64,000 nt of DNA from Corynebacterium kalidii. Lineage in GTDB: Bacteria > Actinomycetota > Actinomycetes > Mycobacteriales > Mycobacteriaceae. Below are positions 43,133 through 50,854 of the stretch, in pieces. Position 1 is the first letter of the stretch; each line of letters starts with the position of its first letter. The position numbers were made by a program, and so were the translations under genes. The notes beneath the pieces were generated by a model. That model saw nothing but the letters and a program-made list of their open reading frames with translations, had not been told where the DNA came from and did not search any database. The stretch covers positions 494,775-558,774 of the forward strand of contig NZ_JALIEA010000011.1 of NCBI RefSeq assembly GCF_022869005.1. The letters run 5' to 3'.

Positions 43133-43924
43133 TCAGCGCCTTGGCTGCCAGCCTGTCCTCTCTGCCGCGCGGAACAGCGAGACCCACTGCTCCGCCGTGA
43201 GGTCGCGGGGGAGCGCTGCACGCCGGAGGCCCTCTGCGCGGAGCCACCCCTGCAGCGACGACGAGGCCTTCTTTCCGCCGAGGGCCCGGCCAACCATGTC
43301 GTGGAGACCGCGGCCCCTGCCGGTGAAGACGGCATGGACGAAAGCGCGGTAGGCGGACCCGGCTTCATGGGGGAGGAGGGGAGTGGTCCGCCGGTCCACG
43401 GTCATCAGACCGGCATCGACGCCGGGGCTCGGGGTGAAGGCGCTGCCGGGGATTCGCTCGTGCATGGCGAAGGTGTACCAGGGCCACCACTGTGCGGTCA
43501 TCATCGTCGCGCCGCCGATTCCGGCACGGCGACGGGCGACCTCCCACTGGACCACGAGGACGGCACGCGTCCATCCCGGCGCATGGAGCAGCTTGCGCAG
43601 GACCGCTGTCGTGATGTGGAACGGTAGGTTACCGACGATCACATGGGGGTGGGACGGAAGCCGGTAGGCCAGGAAGTCGCCGGTGATGAGAGTCGTGTCG
43701 GGCAGTTTCCCGGTCAACCGTTTGACCTGCTTCGGGTCGATCTCGATCCCCGTCAGTGGTCGTTGGAGGCGGGTGAGTGGTCTGGTGAGCGCACCAGCGC
43801 CCGGGCCGATCTCGATGATCGGTCCGTCGGTGTCGTCGACCAGCGCAATCACATCGTTGATAATCGTGCGGTCGGTAAGGAAGTTTTGGCCGTACTCGTG
43901 TCGGCCGCTGTGATAGGTCGGCAT
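43133..43924 (-). CDS. erm: 23S rRNA adenine N6-dimethyltransferase, Erm(X)-like
   Basis: This 263-aa Erm methylase should dimethylate A2058 of 23S rRNA and confer macrolide-lincosamide-streptogramin B resistance. The N-terminus GRHEYGQNFLTDRTIIND, the SAM motif IIEIGPGAGALTRP and the catalytic VIVGNLPFHITTAVLRKLLH all match; the last continues as HAPGWTRAVLVVQWEVARRR. It resembles Erm(X) but is clearly divergent from it. The ATG at 43924 gives the usual Erm start MPTYHSGRHEYG; a GTG at 43978 would add 18 residues. A leader peptide and hairpin upstream suggest inducible expression. KsgA is excluded by the Erm-specific N-terminus and context. Confidence 0.88.
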   Translation of the reverse strand: MPTYHSGRHEYGQNFLTDRTIINDVIALVDDTDGPIIEIGPGAGALTRPLTRLQRPLTGIEIDPKQVKRLTGKLPDTTLITGDFLAYRLPSHPHVIVGNLPFHITTAVLRKLLHAPGWTRAVLVVQWEVARRRAGIGGATMMTAQWWPWYTFAMHERIPGSAFTPSPGVDAGLMTVDRRTTPLLPHEAGSAYRAFVHAVFTGRGRGLHDMVGRALGGKKASSSLQGWLRAEGLRRAALPRDLTAEQWVSLFRAAERTGWQPRR

Positions 43925-44021
43925 TGTGTTCAGGAACTCCGGATGATCGAACTGATCCGGGCAGACGAGAAGCGCCACCCGGCTGATGCTGCGGAGCGGC
44001 GGAGGGCCTGTCGTGGTGAGG

Positions 44022-44042
44022 CCGCGCCGCTAGAAGGCGCGG
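44022..44042 (-). promoter_or_regulatory. Attenuator-like hairpin overlapping the erm leader stop
   Basis: CCGCGCC and GGCGCGG flank seven bases that include the leader stop codon. A ribosome stalled on the leader would cover one arm and change folding ahead of the erm start, the classic arrangement for erm induction. Confidence 0.55.
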
Positions 44043-44074
44043 ATCCTCGTCACTGCTATTCCCAGGGAACACAT
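44030..44074 (-). CDS. Erm leader peptide (macrolide-sensing)
   Basis: A 14-codon ORF, MCSLGIAVTRIRAF, starts at 44074 about 105 bp before erm, with AGGA upstream. It combines the MC-S-IAV pattern of the ErmA leader MCTSIAVVE, whose IAVV segment is a macrolide stalling site, with RIR, which fits the +X+ stalling motif. The ORF is in the right place and length for translational attenuation of erm. That stalling occurs here is inference. Confidence 0.6.
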   Translation of the reverse strand: MCSLGIAVTRIRAF

Positions 44075-44100
44075 GGCGGTCATCCTAACAGAACTGGTGA

Positions 44101-44979
44101 CTACCTGGCCGCGGTCTCGCACATCATCTCCAACAGCGCCGTCGCCGCAGGCCCGGGGTTGAAGTCGCTCCACGCCAGGTACTGGACCCGCGACGGCCCG
44201 TCGGACATCTCCAGGACCACCACGTCCGCGTCAACGGGGACGGCGTCGCGGGACAGCAGGGCGACGGCCAGGCCCTGCCGGACGATCTCCAGCATGAACG
44301 CGGTGTCCACCGACTCGAACGCGACGTCGCGGCCCAGGCCGGCGGCGCGGAACGCTACGTCGGACTGGGCCCGGCCCGGGGAGTCGACCGGGAAGTCCAC
44401 GAACGATTCACCGTCCAGGTCCGCCAGCGCTATACTGTCGCGCCCGGCGAGCCGGTGGGTCGTGCCGACTACCGCCACGAGATCCTCGCGGAGCAGCTCA
44501 CGGCTCGCCACCCCCTGCGGCGGCTCTCCGGTCGGCAGGCCGAGCACGGCGACGTCCATCGACCCGGACCGAATCGCGGTGATGAACTCGTCGCTGCCGC
44601 CGCCGAGCAGCCGGACCCGCACCTCCGGGTGGGCACGTCGGAACCGGCCGAGGACCGCGGGCACGTTGAGGGCGGTGACCGTGGGGATTACCCCGACGGT
44701 GACCGTGCCGCAGATCCGTCCGGCGGCTGCCGCGGCGTCGGCGGCGGCACGCTCCGCGGCGTCCAGGCTCTCCTGGGCGGACGGCAGGAACGCTGTCCCG
44801 GCGGCGGTGAGCTCCACCCGCCGGCTGGTGCGGGCGAACAACGACACACCGAGTTCGTGTTCCAGTGTCTTGATCTGGTGGCTCATCGCCGACTGCACGA
44901 TATGGCAGCGTTCCGCGGCGCGGGTGAAGTTGCGGGTCTCGGCGACGGCCAGGACGTACCTCAGTTGCTGCAGTTCCAT
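44101..44979 (-). CDS. LysR-family transcriptional regulator
   Basis: This 292-aa protein has the canonical N-terminus MELQQLRYVLAVAETRNFTR and HTH segment HIVQSAMSHQIKTLEHELGV, followed by a two-lobed periplasmic-binding-like effector domain. It is divergent from an EamA-type exporter, and a near-perfect palindrome lies between them. The two are very probably a regulator/target pair. The effector is unknown, perhaps an amino acid or related metabolite. Confidence 0.9.
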   Translation of the reverse strand: MELQQLRYVLAVAETRNFTRAAERCHIVQSAMSHQIKTLEHELGVSLFARTSRRVELTAAGTAFLPSAQESLDAAERAAADAAAAAGRICGTVTVGVIPTVTALNVPAVLGRFRRAHPEVRVRLLGGGSDEFITAIRSGSMDVAVLGLPTGEPPQGVASRELLREDLVAVVGTTHRLAGRDSIALADLDGESFVDFPVDSPGRAQSDVAFRAAGLGRDVAFESVDTAFMLEIVRQGLAVALLSRDAVPVDADVVVLEMSDGPSRVQYLAWSDFNPGPAATALLEMMCETAAR

Positions 44980-44985
44980 GGATCA

Positions 44986-45000
44986 ATCATGAATCATGAT
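44986..45000. promoter_or_regulatory. LysR-type binding palindrome
   Basis: ATCATGA-A-TCATGAT, perfect 7-bp arms around one base, extends outward to ATC/GAT with one mismatch. It lies seven bases upstream of the LysR gene and about 50 bp before the exporter, as expected for a LysR recognition site. Confidence 0.65.
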
Positions 45001-45049
45001 CGATGGAATGAAAAACATGTGTTGGACTCATGGGTGAATTCGCCCGACG

Positions 45050-46039
45050 ATGGTTTCCATGACAACGACAACCGTCCACCAGCCACACTCCCCGCCGGGT
45101 ACCCCACCACCGGCGATGGGCACCGCACGGGTGGGCTGGACCGCACTGACCGCGGTGACGCCCGCGGTGTGGGGGACCACCTACATCGTGACCACGCACA
45201 TGCTGCCCGACGGCCACCCGCTGTTCGCCGCGATGATGCGGGCCCTTCCCGCCGGCCTGATCGCCCTGGCCCTGGCCCGGACACTGCCGAGCGGATCCTG
45301 GTGGTGGAAGAGCCTGGTGCTCGGCACCCTGAACATGGCCGCGTTCTTTCCACTGCTGTTCCTCACCGCCCAGCACCTGCCCGGCGGCGTCGCGGCCACA
45401 CTGAACGCCTCCCAGCCCATCGTCGTCGCCGTCCTCGCCGTGGTGATCCTGCACGAGAAGCTCTCGGTCTGGCGGCTGGGGTGGGGGACCGTCGGTGTCG
45501 GCGGCGTCGCCCTGGTCGTGCTCGGCCCCGGGGCCGGGCTGGACCTCGTCGGCCTGCTGGCAGGGGTCGGTGCCGCGGCGTCGATGGGCACCGGCGTGGT
45601 GCTCACCAAGAAGTGGGGACGCCCCGACGGCGTCAGCGCGACCGCACTGGCCGGGTGGCAGCTCACCGCGGCCGGACTGGTGCTGCTGGGCCCGGCCCTC
45701 GTCGTCGACGGGGTACCCGCGGACATCGACGGCACGGCGGTGGCCGGCTACCTCTGGCTCGGACTGGTCGGCGGCCTGATGACCTACGTCATCTGGTTCT
45801 CCGGCATCCGACGTCTCCCCGTCACCGCGACCGCACTGCTGGGGCTGCTGTCCCCGTTGGTGGCCGCGGTGCTGGGAGCGGTCGTCGCCGGGGAGTCACT
45901 CAGCCCCGTCCAGCTGACCGGGTTCGCCCTGGCGCTGTCGGCCATGCTGGCCGGCCAGCTCAGCCCGCCGCGGACGAGGAACGAAAACACGAAGAACACG
46001 AAGAACACGAAAAACACTAGGGAAGGAACCACCACATGA
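45050..46039 (+). CDS. EamA-family (DMT) exporter
   Basis: This 329-aa protein has ten predicted membrane segments in two EamA halves. The first half opens ALTAVTPAVWGTTYIVTTHM, with LNASQPIVVAVLAVVILHEK; the second has TALLGLLSPLVAAVLGAVVA. Relatives export amino acids, purines or other metabolites. The last residues form an N-T-K repeat tail (TKNTKNTKNT) encoded by 9-nt repeats. These end at an overlapping ATGA with the next gene. Divergent from its likely LysR regulator. Confidence 0.85.
   Translation: MVSMTTTTVHQPHSPPGTPPPAMGTARVGWTALTAVTPAVWGTTYIVTTHMLPDGHPLFAAMMRALPAGLIALALARTLPSGSWWWKSLVLGTLNMAAFFPLLFLTAQHLPGGVAATLNASQPIVVAVLAVVILHEKLSVWRLGWGTVGVGGVALVVLGPGAGLDLVGLLAGVGAAASMGTGVVLTKKWGRPDGVSATALAGWQLTAAGLVLLGPALVVDGVPADIDGTAVAGYLWLGLVGGLMTYVIWFSGIRRLPVTATALLGLLSPLVAAVLGAVVAGESLSPVQLTGFALALSAMLAGQLSPPRTRNENTKNTKNTKNTREGTTT
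45986..46017 (+). repeat. 9-nt AACACGAAG repeats at the exporter 3' end
   Basis: About three and a half copies encode an N-T-K tail and lead into AGGGAAGGAACC, the ribosome-binding region of the overlapping downstream gene. The run is A-rich in otherwise GC-rich DNA. Confidence 0.55.
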
Positions 46040-46704
46040 ACATCGTCGTCATCGGAGCAACCGGAATGGCCGGCAGTGCGATCGTCGCCGACGCCGCCTC
46101 CCGCGGACACCACGTCACCGCGGTGTCGCGGGGCGGGCAGGGCACAGACACCGTCCACGACCACGACCACGTCACCGCCGTTGCCCTGGATGTCGCAGCC
46201 ACAGACGCGACGGACCACCTGACCCGGATCCTCGCCGACGCGGACGCAGACATCGATGCCGTCGTGCTCGCCGTACGGCCGGCACCGGGGTCGGAGCACC
46301 TCATGGCGTCGATGACCGCCGCCGTCCTCGACGCGGCAGGACGCGCCGGGATCCGTGTGGTGGTCGTCGGTGGCTCGGCACCGTTGCGCTCACCGGACGA
46401 CCCGGACCGCCTGGTCATCGACGACACCCGGTACATCCCCGAAGCCTGGCGGCCGATCGCCGGCGCAAGCCTGGACCAGTTCCGGGTGTGTCTGGAGCAC
46501 CCGCGCGCCCGGTGGACCTACCTCAGCCCGCCGGCGGTCTTCGCGCCGGGGGAGGACACCGGTGGGTACCGGCGCGGAACCACCACCTTGCTCACCGACG
46601 AGCATGGACAGTCCCGTGTCACTCCGGCCGACCTGGCGTTGGCCGTCGTCGACGAGATCGAGGAGCCAGGCGATGACCCGCACATCACCGTCGTCGGACG
46701 TTGA
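46036..46704 (+). CDS. NAD(P)H-binding oxidoreductase (atypical SDR, NmrA/YesF-like)
   Basis: This 222-aa Rossmann protein has the dinucleotide motif NIVVIGATGMAGSAIVADAA at its N-terminus and later VVVVGGSAPLRSPD. Relatives are annotated as NAD(P)-dependent epimerase/dehydratase-like proteins or redox sensors with no clear catalytic triad. It overlaps the EamA exporter by 4 bp and is probably under the same LysR control. The substrate cannot be inferred. Confidence 0.8.
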   Translation: MNIVVIGATGMAGSAIVADAASRGHHVTAVSRGGQGTDTVHDHDHVTAVALDVAATDATDHLTRILADADADIDAVVLAVRPAPGSEHLMASMTAAVLDAAGRAGIRVVVVGGSAPLRSPDDPDRLVIDDTRYIPEAWRPIAGASLDQFRVCLEHPRARWTYLSPPAVFAPGEDTGGYRRGTTTLLTDEHGQSRVTPADLALAVVDEIEEPGDDPHITVVGR

Positions 46705-46996
46705 ACCGACGGGCGTGTTCGCCCCGCCACTGCGCCTGCTCACCCTCGGCCTGTTGATCTCCGTCGGCATCACCTCCGGCGCGCTGGTGTGGGTCGGAGG
46801 ATCGATGCTGCAGAGCCGACGCGGGATGTGACAGGGGACCGGTACCCGCCGGAGGGACCCGGTGGTGGGGCTGGTCGTCCTGGCGACGGCCGTCTGCGCA
46901 CTCGTCGTGGTGCCGTTGGCGTTGAGGGTGCGTACGACGGGGAGTCGTGGTCCGGTAGGTCAGGAGTGCCAGGTGTGGCTCCCGTGGAGGGGGTGA
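46673..46996 (+). pseudogene. Remnant of an MFS transporter (fused N- and C-terminal pieces)
   Basis: From an ATG at 46673 a 52-codon frame encodes a transporter-like start, with VFAPPLRLLTLGLLISVGIT and a second hydrophobic run, then a TGA at 46829. The same frame continues after the stop as a last-helix-like stretch, VVGLVVLATAVCALVVVPLA then LRVR, ending at 46996. This fits an MFS gene that lost most of its middle. The start overlaps the preceding gene by 32 bp. A small two-helix protein is the alternative for the first part. Confidence 0.4.
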
Positions 46997-47017
46997 ATAC
47001 CTCGCGGGGAAGTGGAT

Positions 47018-47257
47018 CTAACGGCGGACGAGGCGGGAGGCGTTGTTGACCACGGCGCCGCCGTCGGTGATCTGCCACTGGTATTCGACACTGACCCCCG
47101 GAATCCTGGCCGCCCTCTGGACGTCGTTCTTGAGCAGGTGCTCGACCGAGTTCAGGACCGCGACGGTCGTCGAGGGGCCGGACGTGCTGAGAACCAGGTC
47201 GGCCCCGGCCCCGGCCAGGTCGCCGGAAGGCGTCGCCGCGAGGACCCGAACCGTCAC
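47018..47257 (-). CDS. Small hypothetical protein, possibly a gene fragment
   Basis: A 79-codon frame from GTG at 47257 has a non-random, alternating beta/alpha-like sequence (TVRVLAATPSGDLAGAGADL; VSVEYQWQITDGGAVVNNAS) and a stop near the MFS remnant. The frame stays open about 20 codons upstream of the GTG, as if a longer protein had been cut. No family was recognised. The rest of 46997-47461 holds only a short open frame ending in DVHDHQPDGTIE, whose stop overlaps the isomerase GTG as GTGA. Confidence 0.3.
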   Translation of the reverse strand: MTVRVLAATPSGDLAGAGADLVLSTSGPSTTVAVLNSVEHLLKNDVQRAARIPGVSVEYQWQITDGGAVVNNASRLVRR

Positions 47258-47461
47258 CGGGTCGATGTAGATCCGTCCGGACGGGATGGGGTTCAGTCGT
47301 CGGCCTCACCTGTCGCCTAGGAGCGGAGCCGCTACGGTATCGTGCACATCGACACAGGCACCGGCGGCACCGGGAACCACGACGAGCCCCCTCGTCGCCC
47401 GGGAACGCGCCGACATCGGCGTGCTCGACGTGCACGACCACCAACCCGACGGGACGATCGA

Positions 47462-48568
47462 GTGACCGGTACCACGCCCACAGGCACCAACCGCAAGGAC
47501 GACCACGTCCGGCTGGCCGAAGAATTGACCACCCGGACACCTGCGGCAACGCCCACCGGTGGCTTCCACGACCTGCGCTTCATGCACCACAGCTTCAACG
47601 GGCTCGCCCGCGACACCGTCGACATCTCCACCACCGTGACCGGGACACACTGGCCGGTGCCGTTCTACATCAACGCCATGACCGGCGGCAGCGAGAAGAC
47701 CGGACAGATCAACGCCGACCTCGCCCGTGCCGCGGCCTCGGCCGGGGTGGCTATGGCGAGCGGCTCGGTCAGTGCGGCCCTGCGTGACCCCGCGCTGGAA
47801 CCGACGTTCCGCACCGTCCGGGACAACGCACCGGAGGCCTTCCTCTTCGCCAATGTCAGCCCCGAAGTCACCGTGGACCAGGCACGTCGCGCGGTGGACC
47901 TGCTGGACGCCGACGCCCTGCAGATCCACGTCAACCCCGCACAGGAACTGGTGATGCCCGAGGGCGACCGCGACTTCCGCCCGTGGCTCGACCGCATCGC
48001 CGACATCGTCGCTGGGGTGGACGTGCCGGTGGTCGTCAAGGAGGTCGGCTTCGGGCTCAGCCGCGAGACCGTCTCCGAGCTGTCGGACCGGGGCGTGGGC
48101 ACCGTGGACGTCAGCGGGCGGGGCGGCACCAACTTCATCGACATCGAGAACCACCGGCGGCCACGCCAGGAGTACAGCTACCTGTCGGGGTGGGGACAGA
48201 CCACGGCGGAGTGCCTGCTGGACACACTGCACGGCGGGCGCCCGGTGCCGGAGGTCGAGGTGCTGGCCTCCGGTGGCGTACGCACCCCGCTGGACGTGGT
48301 CCGGGCCCTGGCGCTCGGCGCCGGGGCGGTGGGCGTCAGCGGGCACTTCCTGCACATCCTCGTCGACGACGGGCCGGACGCCCTGGCCGAGGAACTGACG
48401 GCCTGGGCCGAGCAGGTCCGCACGCTGATGACCCTGCTCGGGGCGGCGGACGTCGCCTCCCTGGCCGCGACCGACATCCTGGTCACCGGGGAGACCGCCG
48501 AGTTCGCCGGGCTACGCGGCGTGGACCTGCAGGCGCTGGCGCACCGGAGCGCGGCGTCTGGCGCGTAG
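47462..48568 (+). CDS. fni: Type 2 isopentenyl-diphosphate delta-isomerase (FMN-dependent)
   Basis: This 368-aa flavoenzyme interconverts isopentenyl and dimethylallyl diphosphate. The family start NRKDDHVRLA follows the GTG at 47462. Other hallmarks are FYINAMTGGSEKTGQINADL, LQIHVNPAQELVMPEGDRDF, VVKEVGFGLS and VDVSGRGGTNFIDIENHR. The C-terminal flavin-binding region holds ASGGVRTPLDVVRALALGAG. The frame is open further upstream to 47342 but that extension is Arg/His-rich and not conserved-looking. No other isoprenoid gene is adjacent. Confidence 0.9.
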   Translation: MTGTTPTGTNRKDDHVRLAEELTTRTPAATPTGGFHDLRFMHHSFNGLARDTVDISTTVTGTHWPVPFYINAMTGGSEKTGQINADLARAAASAGVAMASGSVSAALRDPALEPTFRTVRDNAPEAFLFANVSPEVTVDQARRAVDLLDADALQIHVNPAQELVMPEGDRDFRPWLDRIADIVAGVDVPVVVKEVGFGLSRETVSELSDRGVGTVDVSGRGGTNFIDIENHRRPRQEYSYLSGWGQTTAECLLDTLHGGRPVPEVEVLASGGVRTPLDVVRALALGAGAVGVSGHFLHILVDDGPDALAEELTAWAEQVRTLMTLLGAADVASLAATDILVTGETAEFAGLRGVDLQALAHRSAASGA

Positions 48569-48606
48569 CAGGACAGCAGCAGAACGGCAGCGGGACGGTG
48601 GCTGGA

Positions 48607-48960
48607 TCACACGGTCCCGGCGGCGATCACGGTGGCGATCGCATCGCGTGAGGTGGTCAGCGCCTCGATCGATTCCTCGATACGTTCCTGTTCGCGCTTC
48701 AGGTCGGCGATTGTCTCCTCGCAGATCGGGGCCAGGCGTCCGGCCCGTTCGGTCAGGCACGGCAGGACGGTGCGGATCGACGCCGTGCTCAATCCGGCGT
48801 CCAGGAGCTGGCGGATCCGCCGGGCGACCTCGGCGTCGGTCGCCGTGTAGTCCCGGTAGCCGGAGGAGTCGCGGTCGGGCACCAGCAACCCCTGCTCCTC
48901 GTAGTAGCGCAACAGTCGGGGCGTGACGCCGGTCTGCTCCGACACCTCGGAAATCCGCAT
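48607..48960 (-). CDS. MerR-family transcriptional regulator
   Basis: This 117-aa protein has the MerR HTH (MRISEVSEQTGVTPRLLRYY then EEQGLL) and a coiled-coil helix (ETIADLKREQERIEESIEAL). The short C-terminus has no metal-binding cysteine loop, so a drug or organic ligand is more likely than a metal. It is divergent from the MFS gene, whose promoter has the MerR-type long spacer with a palindrome inside. Confidence 0.87.
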   Translation of the reverse strand: MRISEVSEQTGVTPRLLRYYEEQGLLVPDRDSSGYRDYTATDAEVARRIRQLLDAGLSTASIRTVLPCLTERAGRLAPICEETIADLKREQERIEESIEALTTSRDAIATVIAAGTV

Positions 48961-48995
48961 GGTGGGTCCGCTCCTTCGCCGTCATGGGCTGCCAT

Positions 48996-49026
48996 TTGCC
49001 TTCACACCGATGTGAAGGTCGACGCT
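48996..49026 (+). promoter_or_regulatory. MerR-type promoter of the MFS gene
   Basis: TTGCCT (48996-49001) and GACGCT (49021-49026) are separated by 19 bp. The spacer carries CCTTCACA-CCGA-TGTGAAGG, a perfect palindrome spanning 48999-49018. The ATG at 49033 is six bases after the -10, implying a leaderless transcript. Spacer length and palindrome position are the hallmarks of MerR activation. Confidence 0.6.
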
Positions 49027-49032
49027 AGCAGA

Positions 49033-50259
49033 ATGACTGATGACACCGCGCCCCCGCTCCCGCCCCGCGCGCACCCGGCCTGGGTGCTGACCGGATTCGT
49101 CCTCCTGGTGTTCTGCACCGGCACCGCCGAGTACCTCGTCGCCGGTGTGCTCCCGCAACTGGCGGCCGACGTCGGTGTGAGCACCGCCGCCGCCGGCCAG
49201 ACAGTGACCGCCTATGCCCTGGGTGTGGCGGTCGGTGGTCCGGTGGTGACCATCCTGACCGCACGTCTTCCGCGTAAAGGGTTGGCATTGAGTCTCGGCC
49301 TGGTCTTCGTCCTCGGCACGCTCGTCACGGTCGTCGCCCCGACGTACGCATGGGTGATCGTCGGACGGGTGGTGTCCGCCTGCAGTCAGGCGACACTGTT
49401 CGCTATCGGGCTGACCACCGCGGCGGCGGCGATGGGACCGGGACGCCAGGGGAGGGCCGTCGCCATCGTCAGCTCGGGGCTGACCGTCGCCACGGTGCTG
49501 GGTGTCCCGCTCGGCGCACTGCTGGGCGGGAACCTCAACTGGCGGACGCCGTTCCTGGTCGTCGCGGTCGTCGCGGTGGCCGGAGTGCTCATCCTCTGGT
49601 CGTCGATGCCACGGACCCCGGCGCCGGCCACCGGGGTGCGCGACGAGATCCGGACGCTGGTGCGCGGACCGGTCCTGTTGGCCGTGACGACCACGGTGGT
49701 GGGGTTCGCCGGCGTCGGGATCGTCTTCACCTATCTCGTTCCACTGCTGTCGGACGTCACCGGGCTCGCCGCAGCGGTGATTCCCGCGCTGCTCCTGGCC
49801 TACGGTGTCGGCGGCTTCGTCGGCAACCTAGTCGCCGGACGGTGCGCCGACCTCGACCTGGGCAGGACGCTCATCGCGGTGTTCGGTGCCCTCGTCGTCA
49901 CCCTGGCACTGTTCCCGCTGGTGGCGGAGCATCCGGCGCCGATGATCGTCATGGTGCTGGTGCTCGGACTGCTGTCCACCGCCACCATCGCCCCACTGCA
50001 GTCGCTCGTCCTGCGCCACGCCGGGGCCGCTCCGACGCTGTCGCTGGCCGTCAACGTCGGCGCCTTCAACATGGCCAACGCCGTGGGGTCCGCACTGGGC
50101 GGCGTCGGGGTGGCTGCGGGGTTGCTTCGGTGGGGCGGTGTCGGCGGAGCGGTGTTCGCGGTCGTCGGCCTGGTCCTCGCACTGCTGGCGCTCAGGACGA
50201 CGACGCAGACTACGGCGGCACAGGCAACACAGTCAACAACTCAGGAGGATCACCAATGA
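49033..50259 (+). CDS. MFS transporter (DHA1, AraJ/Cmx-like) under MerR control
   Basis: This 408-aa protein has twelve predicted membrane segments, opening VLLVFCTGTAEYLVAGVLPQ and with motif C-like GLTVATVLGVPLGALLGGNL. This group includes AraJ and chloramphenicol exporters. The ATG at 49033 is preferred over a GTG at 49012 that falls inside the MerR palindrome. The C-terminus is a T/Q-rich tail (TTTQTTAAQATQSTTQ). Divergent from MerR. Confidence 0.83.
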   Translation: MTDDTAPPLPPRAHPAWVLTGFVLLVFCTGTAEYLVAGVLPQLAADVGVSTAAAGQTVTAYALGVAVGGPVVTILTARLPRKGLALSLGLVFVLGTLVTVVAPTYAWVIVGRVVSACSQATLFAIGLTTAAAAMGPGRQGRAVAIVSSGLTVATVLGVPLGALLGGNLNWRTPFLVVAVVAVAGVLILWSSMPRTPAPATGVRDEIRTLVRGPVLLAVTTTVVGFAGVGIVFTYLVPLLSDVTGLAAAVIPALLLAYGVGGFVGNLVAGRCADLDLGRTLIAVFGALVVTLALFPLVAEHPAPMIVMVLVLGLLSTATIAPLQSLVLRHAGAAPTLSLAVNVGAFNMANAVGSALGGVGVAAGLLRWGGVGGAVFAVVGLVLALLALRTTTQTTAAQATQSTTQEDHQ

Positions 50260-50300
50260 AAGCTGCGGCAGGGGGCGGCGGTGTTGGATCTGGGCGCTGA

Positions 50301-50501
50301 TACCGTCGCGTCAGACCTCTGCTCGAACTGCATCACACTGGTCTGGCGCTCCAAGCCCACGACATGGCGGCAGCCCGATAGTACGAGCAGAACATCAGCT
50401 TCCGCGCTGCGTCCTCGGGTAATCTGGAACCGCAAGAAAACGCCGAACTAGACGCAATGGCGCTGGGACAGACATCGAGGGCGGTGCACCCTCGATCTTG
50501 A
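50301..50501 (+). pseudogene. Short gene remnant with an in-frame stop
   Basis: A frame from 50301 to the TGA at 50499-50501 reads like a helical protein (VRPLLELHHTGLALQAHDMA, then SSGNLEPQENAELDAMALGQ). It is interrupted by a TAG at 50379 and has no start. Codon usage is less GC-biased than its neighbours. The protein family was not recognised. It accounts for most of the 322-bp gap before the toxin-antitoxin genes, suggesting decayed mobile DNA. Confidence 0.35.
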
Positions 50502-50581
50502 CCAGGTCCGATTCATCACCATCTTCGCTGTTCATCGCCTGTTTTCTGTGATAGATTGCGAGGGAACACAGGGAGGTTTAT

Positions 50582-50854
50582 ATGCTGTTGAGTCCCACGA
50601 AGGGCCAGATCTACTTCGCCGAGTACGACGTGATGAAGTCGGTGGCCGCCAGCTTGGGCGTGGCCTACTCCAACCGTCGCCGCGCGGCGAGCACCGAGGC
50701 GGAGCGGCTGTGGTGGGAGTCGCGTCGCACCGCACTGCGCGAGTTTGTCGCTGCGGCGGTGGACACTGACCGTGAGGATCTTGTGGGCCGCACCCGGTTG
50801 ATGCGGGACGAGTTCGACCGAATCGGTGGCCTCGGGTCCCCTGGTCGTGACTGA
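50582..50854 (+). CDS. Putative antitoxin of the zeta-type toxin
   Basis: This 90-aa, mostly helical, charged protein (EAERLWWESRRTALREFVAA; VGRTRLMRDEFDRIGGL) has GGGAGG upstream of its ATG. It directly precedes and overlaps the zeta-type kinase gene, the standard antitoxin-first order. It does not obviously resemble the streptococcal epsilon or PezA antitoxins. Role assigned by position. Confidence 0.6.
   Translation: MLLSPTKGQIYFAEYDVMKSVAASLGVAYSNRRRAASTEAERLWWESRRTALREFVAAAVDTDREDLVGRTRLMRDEFDRIGGLGSPGRD

Noticed and set aside
43133..43924. KsgA-type housekeeping 16S rRNA dimethylase
   Set aside because: The GRHEYGQNFL start, the HAPGWT...QWEVARRRAG block and the leader peptide match Erm rather than KsgA.
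47342..47461. Forty-codon N-terminal extension of the type 2 isomerase
   Set aside because: The extension is low-complexity Arg/His sequence. The family start NRKDDH follows the GTG at 47462, which overlaps an upstream stop as GTGA.
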